A DNA stretch of 64,000 nucleotides. Source: a virus. This document shows positions 60,880 to 64,000 of the stretch, in pieces. The position numbers and the translations under genes were made by a program. Position 1 is the stretch's first letter. Every line of letters begins with the position of its first letter. The stretch is from positions 30,390 to 94,389 of the IMG/VR virus record IMGVR_UViG_3300017917_002740; one strand, given 5' to 3'. Under the pieces are notes generated by a model. That model did not search any database. It saw nothing but the letters and a program-made list of their open reading frames with translations, and had not been told where the DNA came from.

Positions 60880-61488
60880 TTAATCTACAATAGGTCCGTT
60901 TCCGTTACGAAAACCTACTTGCCCGCCCTCTTCTGTAATGCGTTTTAGCACATCTTCGAAAAGTATAGGCGCAAAGTCCGGAGTTTGTTCTACACAAACA
61001 CAGTGATATCTTGTATCAATTTCATCACTGTACAAAATAGCACCTGTTCTGGCATCTACTCCGCGGGCTTTTTTTACACGTTGATAGTGTAAGTGTCCGT
61101 GAATATTAACGCCAAAACGTCCCAAACTTGCTTCGTGGACAGGAATATGACTAAGAATCATACCGTTCATAACATGGTAAGCACGAAGCTCACGGAAGTA
61201 CATGCGGTACTCATCATCACGGAAAATATCGTGGTTTCCACGGATCAATACTTTGTCACCGTTTAATCTACGAAGTGTAGCCAACGCTTTTCTGTTGATC
61301 ACAACATCGCCTAAATGGTAGACTTTGTCCGTAGGACGAACACGATCGTTCCATGCTTTGATCATAGCTTCATCCATTTCTGCAGGATCGTCCCACGGGC
61401 GAAGTTTTGTAACTCCATCATCTCGAGTGAAACGGCACACACCAGCGTGACCGAAGTGCGTATCACTCACTAACCATACGCTTGGCAT
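60880..61488 (-). CDS. Calcineurin-like metallophosphoesterase
   Basis: 202 residues with all five motifs: SDTHFGH (D9, H11), GDVVINR, RGNHD, SHIPVHE and HGHLH. Dinuclear-metal phosphoesterases hydrolyse phosphodiester or phosphomonoester bonds. Phage copies are frequent, with a role in nucleic-acid or nucleotide turnover suggested but unproven. AAGGAGG 5 nt before the start. Terminator follows. Confidence 0.9.
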   Translation of the reverse strand: MPSVWLVSDTHFGHAGVCRFTRDDGVTKLRPWDDPAEMDEAMIKAWNDRVRPTDKVYHLGDVVINRKALATLRRLNGDKVLIRGNHDIFRDDEYRMYFRELRAYHVMNGMILSHIPVHEASLGRFGVNIHGHLHYQRVKKARGVDARTGAILYSDEIDTRYHCVCVEQTPDFAPILFEDVLKRITEEGGQVGFRNGNGPIVD

Positions 61489-61505
61489 AATGCCCTCCTT
61501 TTAAA

Positions 61506-62081
61506 TTAATCGAAATATTCTACGTCTGCAGCCAGTACAAATCTGTATTGATTGCTCTGAACTATACCCGGACGATGCCAGGTATTTCCTGGATATATTA
61601 ACCAACTATAATTAGATGGTTTAATAAAGAATTTATTATCACTGTCTAATCCTTCTGGAGCCATTTCTGTTCCAGCGTAGTCAAAGTCTTTAACATCGTT
61701 AGGTATATGAAGATAAAATATACCACTCATTATTTTACCATTAGGTTGTTGCGGATGCCAATGATGATGCCATAACTTTTCACGATCTTCGGCACCTTCG
61801 AGATTGGTCATAAAAGACCAAGCCATCATGTTACCTACTTTAACTTCTCGACCAAGATACATGAATACACTGAATAAAAAGCTCATACGATACTTCAACC
61901 ATATAGACTCTTGCCTTTTAAAAATATTTTCTTTTGTTTGAAACTTAGGAGAATTAGTAAAATAATTTCCATCAGCGATAATATTTTTAATTATTCCGCA
62001 AGCTTCTTGATTATCTTGCTCTGTTATAGTACTGCTAAAATCAAACTTACGAAAGATTAAATCTTGATCTATTACCTGCAT
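61506..62081 (-). CDS. 2OG-Fe(II) oxygenase-like
   Basis: 191 residues from ATG 62081 (AAGGA before it; the frame goes on to 62099 inside the previous gene). KLWHHHWHPQQPNGKIMSGIFYLHIP holds the His-rich metal site, NTWHRPGI the last His (H169) and R180 the oxoglutarate Arg. It belongs with the 62083 gene to a 2OG group of phage oxygenases. Its substrate is unknown. Confidence 0.7.
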   Translation of the reverse strand: MQVIDQDLIFRKFDFSSTITEQDNQEACGIIKNIIADGNYFTNSPKFQTKENIFKRQESIWLKYRMSFLFSVFMYLGREVKVGNMMAWSFMTNLEGAEDREKLWHHHWHPQQPNGKIMSGIFYLHIPNDVKDFDYAGTEMAPEGLDSDNKFFIKPSNYSWLIYPGNTWHRPGIVQSNQYRFVLAADVEYFD

Positions 62082-62082
62082 A

Positions 62083-62643
62083 TTATTCCTTGTATACACC
62101 AGGGTCCAAATCAGTGTCCATATTCCAACTGATAATAGTTTTTTGATCGCCCTGATTGACTGGTGCTCTGTGTACTACGAAGCTGGGGAAAGTAAGTATA
62201 TCTCCCTCAGCTATATCAAATTCCGAAACAGTGGTCTGATCAAATGGATTTATCATCTGCGTCTTAGGGCTGTTAACAGGAAGATCGAGATAATATACAC
62301 TGGTCCAATTATATCCATGAACATGCCAACCGTGGTACGATTCAGCCTTGTATTGCTGAAACCATATTTCTTTGATAGTAAATTTAGAATACCCCATGAA
62401 CTCAGTTTGAGTAATGAGATGCTCTATTAAATGAGGTCTAAAAATTTCTAACCAAGGACGGTTAGGTTGAAATCGAAAGATGTTCCAATCACTTTTGCTT
62501 ATGTTTACATTGCCGTGATCTTCAGTAATGTTCCCCAGTGGAATGATAACATCGTTGATTGCTTTTAAGACTTGAGATTTAATCTGCTCATGCTTGGCAA
62601 ATCTACTGATAATGATAGGACACTGTATACCTGTTTTTTTCAT
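62083..62643 (-). CDS. 2OG-Fe(II) oxygenase-like
   Basis: 186 residues. YHGWHVHGYNWTSVYYLDLP contains the metal-site residues (H107, H109) on the strand before a Tyr-rich segment, and EGDILTFPSFVVHRAPVN the last His (H158). The final basic residue is Lys168 rather than Arg. It shares its operon with tRNA-Gly 8 nt upstream. Confidence 0.7.
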   Translation of the reverse strand: MKKTGIQCPIIISRFAKHEQIKSQVLKAINDVIIPLGNITEDHGNVNISKSDWNIFRFQPNRPWLEIFRPHLIEHLITQTEFMGYSKFTIKEIWFQQYKAESYHGWHVHGYNWTSVYYLDLPVNSPKTQMINPFDQTTVSEFDIAEGDILTFPSFVVHRAPVNQGDQKTIISWNMDTDLDPGVYKE

Positions 62644-62650
62644 GCAATTA

Positions 62651-62724
62651 TGGAGCGGGATAGGAGAATCGAACTCCTAACCGAAGATTGGAAATCTGCT
62701 GTTTTACCATTAAACTAATCCCGC
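62651..62724 (-). tRNA. tRNA-Gly (UCC)
   Basis: A full cloverleaf: acceptor GCGGGAT / ATCCCGC, D arm with AATGGTAAAAC, anticodon loop TTTCCAA (anticodon UCC), T arm TAGGAGTTCGATTCTCCTA, discriminator T, encoded CCA. Confidence 0.93.
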
Positions 62725-62747
62725 GGTGAAGTATTTACAACTTTGTT

Positions 62748-62822
62748 TGGTTGCGGAGGCTGGAATCGAACCAGCGATCTTCAGGTTATGAGCCTGACGA
62801 GTTACCTCTTCTCTACCCCGCG
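62748..62822 (-). tRNA. Initiator-type tRNA-fMet (CAU)
   Basis: Acceptor CGCGGGG / CTCCGCA with the unpaired C1-A72, a discriminator A and CCA, and an A11-U24 D-stem pair, all hallmarks of bacterial initiators. Anticodon loop CTCATAA in the stem TCAGG / CCTGA, with two of the usual three G-C pairs (A29-U41 in place of the first). T arm GCTGGTTCGATTCCAGC. It therefore resembles fMet, not elongator Met. Confidence 0.9.
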
Positions 62823-63146
62823 ATAGTCTTAACTTTAAGGAATAGACTGAAGGGAATTTATAGAGCCCATCGGTCGGCAAACCGACTTGCACACCTTCCA
62901 TTGCCGTGGTATAATGCACTCGTCAATCTACTCTTTAAAATTGTTTAGCCACTTACACCACATAAGCCCTAAACTGAGCTGTTACTCTGTCCATTAACCT
63001 TTCAATATAGACGGTGTTAACATCCGCCTTTGTGATTTTTCAAGTCGCCCATGTAAGCGGGCCTTGCGGCAGATCCAATGCGCCGTGTCTTTTATGGTAC
63101 AGACAATTGACCCCCAATACTTACGAGTAAGGGACCCCGGGTATTC
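62823..63146. other. Non-coding stretch with hairpins, no gene seen
   Basis: No convincing coding frame on either strand. It contains a plus-strand sigma70-type promoter (62887-62915), a GTCGG-CAAA-CCGAC hairpin (about 62873-62886), a CTATAAATT late-like motif on the minus strand ahead of tRNA-fMet, and a paired AATAC...GTATT element with CTTAC-GA-GTAAG (about 63116-63146). A small RNA or a processing region for the tRNAs is possible. Confidence 0.4.
62887..62915 (+). promoter_or_regulatory. Sigma70-type promoter on the plus strand
   Basis: TTGCAC (62887-62892) and TATAAT (62910-62915), 17-nt spacer. It points rightward into a non-coding stretch and then antisense to the 63147-63719 gene. 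Confidence 0.7.
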
Positions 63147-63719
63147 TTACAGTAGACCTTCCGCTTGTAGTAGAGCTACTGTGTCCTCACTCAACGGAAT
63201 TTCTGTCTTGATATTCAATTCGAGAATCTCATCGTTGAGTTTTTGTTTCTGTTTTTTGAGATTAAGAATCTCTGTCTTGGCCTGAGCGATCTGCGACGCA
63301 TCTAATACTCCAGTACTCACTGTGTCGGCATAGCCGTAGACACTGCGACGACTTTCGCCTTTGTCGTTACGAATCTTTTCTAACTTGCCTTTGATCACAG
63401 TGACATCAGTGATTTCAGTGGCTGCAGCCAATTGTTCGAGTTGACCGATACGCTTATCAATGAATGCTGCCTTAGCCAGAGCTGTGTCGATTCCGCTGGC
63501 TGCATTTGCTGTACCTACCAGAGCTCTAATGTTATAAAGAGCCATAGTGAGTTGCTGTCTACGACCATCGTTAACGATTAATTCGTTATTGACTTTGGCC
63601 AGAGTCTGTTCAACATCTTGAAATTCATTGATCTCAATAGTAAGATCAATTTTGATATTTTTTAATGTATCGTTGATGCTGTTTTGTACTGCATTTGCTT
63701 TGCGAAGTGTGATATTCAT
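63147..63719 (-). CDS. Coiled-coil phage hypothetical protein
   Basis: 190 residues from ATG 63719 (AAGAGAG before it; the frame continues to 63779). Sequence NITLRKANAVQNSINDTLK, LTIEINEFQDVEQTLAKVN, RRQQLTMALYNIRALVGTA, then LEKIRNDKGESRRSVYGYA, and a last coiled coil (KTEILNLKKQKQKLNDEIL). Two long helical stretches around a short loop fit a phage protein of unknown function seen in T4-like genomes; a structural or scaffold role is likely. Confidence 0.65.
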   Translation of the reverse strand: MNITLRKANAVQNSINDTLKNIKIDLTIEINEFQDVEQTLAKVNNELIVNDGRRQQLTMALYNIRALVGTANAASGIDTALAKAAFIDKRIGQLEQLAAATEITDVTVIKGKLEKIRNDKGESRRSVYGYADTVSTGVLDASQIAQAKTEILNLKKQKQKLNDEILELNIKTEIPLSEDTVALLQAEGLL

Positions 63720-64000
63720 TGTGTCTCTCTTTATAAAATTAAAACGGTTCGGTAAAAGGTCAAGTAATAGACCGGACAATTGACAGGGGAAGGGCCGAGC
63801 CCATACTCTCCGACAACTTGCAATAGACAGGCGACAGAGGCCTGATTATTTCCGATCAGCAAATGACAGGTATTAGATAAAATCGGATCACTCAAGCACG
63901 GACACTTTTCAATTGTGTTTGCCAGAATTAGAATTAGGATTATAAGTCCTAATCTTTTGTCTATCCTCTTCTACCTTCTACCTCACCGGTTGGAACATTA
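63720..64000. other. Intergenic right edge, no gene seen
   Basis: No convincing frame. A perfect 7-bp inverted repeat ATTAGGA / TCCTAAT with a 7-nt loop (63933-63953) is followed by CTTTTG and could be a weak terminator for a plus-strand transcript. Confidence 0.35.

Noticed and set aside
62710-62919. Minus-strand peptide over the tRNA-fMet
   Set aside because: It runs through the tRNA gene and has no ribosome site; likely a chance frame.
1-64000. CRISPR array or insertion sequence
   Set aside because: No regular direct repeats with spacers and no transposase motif or terminal inverted repeats were found; the only short tandem repeat is in the fibre gene at 60312.

Overview
The window looks like part of the genome of a large, AT-rich marine T4-like phage (myovirus). 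It carries very long fibre-type structural genes whose N-termini follow the T4-like cyanophage pattern. It has late-promoter motifs of the TATAAATA/CTAAATA type directly in front of genes, and small conserved hypothetical proteins that I recognise from T4-like cyanophage genomes. It also encodes ThyX, a UvsE-type UV endonuclease, a histone-like protein and its own tRNAs. The host cannot be fixed from sequence alone; the phage KdsA points to a Gram-negative (LPS-bearing) host. All assignments rest on reading the sequence; no database search was run.

Layout. (1) 1-368: tail end of a queC-like gene. (2) 365-16080, minus strand: four giant fibre/lectin-like structural genes. (3) 16153-23921: metabolic and surface genes, namely a zinc-ribbon protein, IscA, IscU, Fe/Mn superoxide dismutase, a small EF-hand-like protein, UvsE, a glycosyltransferase, KdsA, QueD, a GT/MptE-like protein and two tandem fibre paralogues. 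(4) 23987-30258, minus strand: an early-type block of phage hypothetical proteins with ThyX and a histone-H1-like protein; two near-consensus sigma70 promoters lie within it and a third lies upstream of the small gene before uvsE. (5) 30300-30410: an oversized tRNA gene. (6) 30474-59637: a 29-kb cluster of overlapping genes, described below. (7) 59701-63719: another fibre gene, a calcineurin-like phosphoesterase, two more 2OG-type oxygenases, tRNA-Gly(UCC), an initiator-type tRNA-fMet and a coiled-coil protein.

The outstanding feature is the cluster at 30474-59637. It has 13 radical-SAM proteins, all with an intact CxxxCxxC triad: two with an apparent B12-binding domain, three with an N-terminal twitch-like Cys module, and one with a Tes/MJ0619-like N-terminal zinc module. 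It also has eight putative 2-oxoglutarate/Fe(II) oxygenases, two SGNH hydrolases, a class I methyltransferase, a QueC/ExsB-like PP-loop enzyme, two fold-type-I PLP enzymes, a GNAT acyltransferase, two kinase-fold-like proteins and one large protein of unknown type. Nearly every gene junction overlaps, and only three internal gaps, all under 50 bp, are present. Each of these gaps is a divergent start carrying back-to-back late promoters, often only 4-6 nt from the ATG. Several genes occur as paralogous pairs or trios.

How it may work together (inference): the cluster looks like a phage-borne biosynthetic or modification pathway, switched on late, for an unknown molecule or virion/host-surface component. 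Phage-encoded IscU/IscA could supply Fe-S clusters to the radical-SAM enzymes, and the superoxide dismutase could protect them. QueD and QueC suggest a 7-deazaguanine (preQ0) branch. KdsA, the glycosyltransferases and the fibre genes suggest work on cell-surface glycans.
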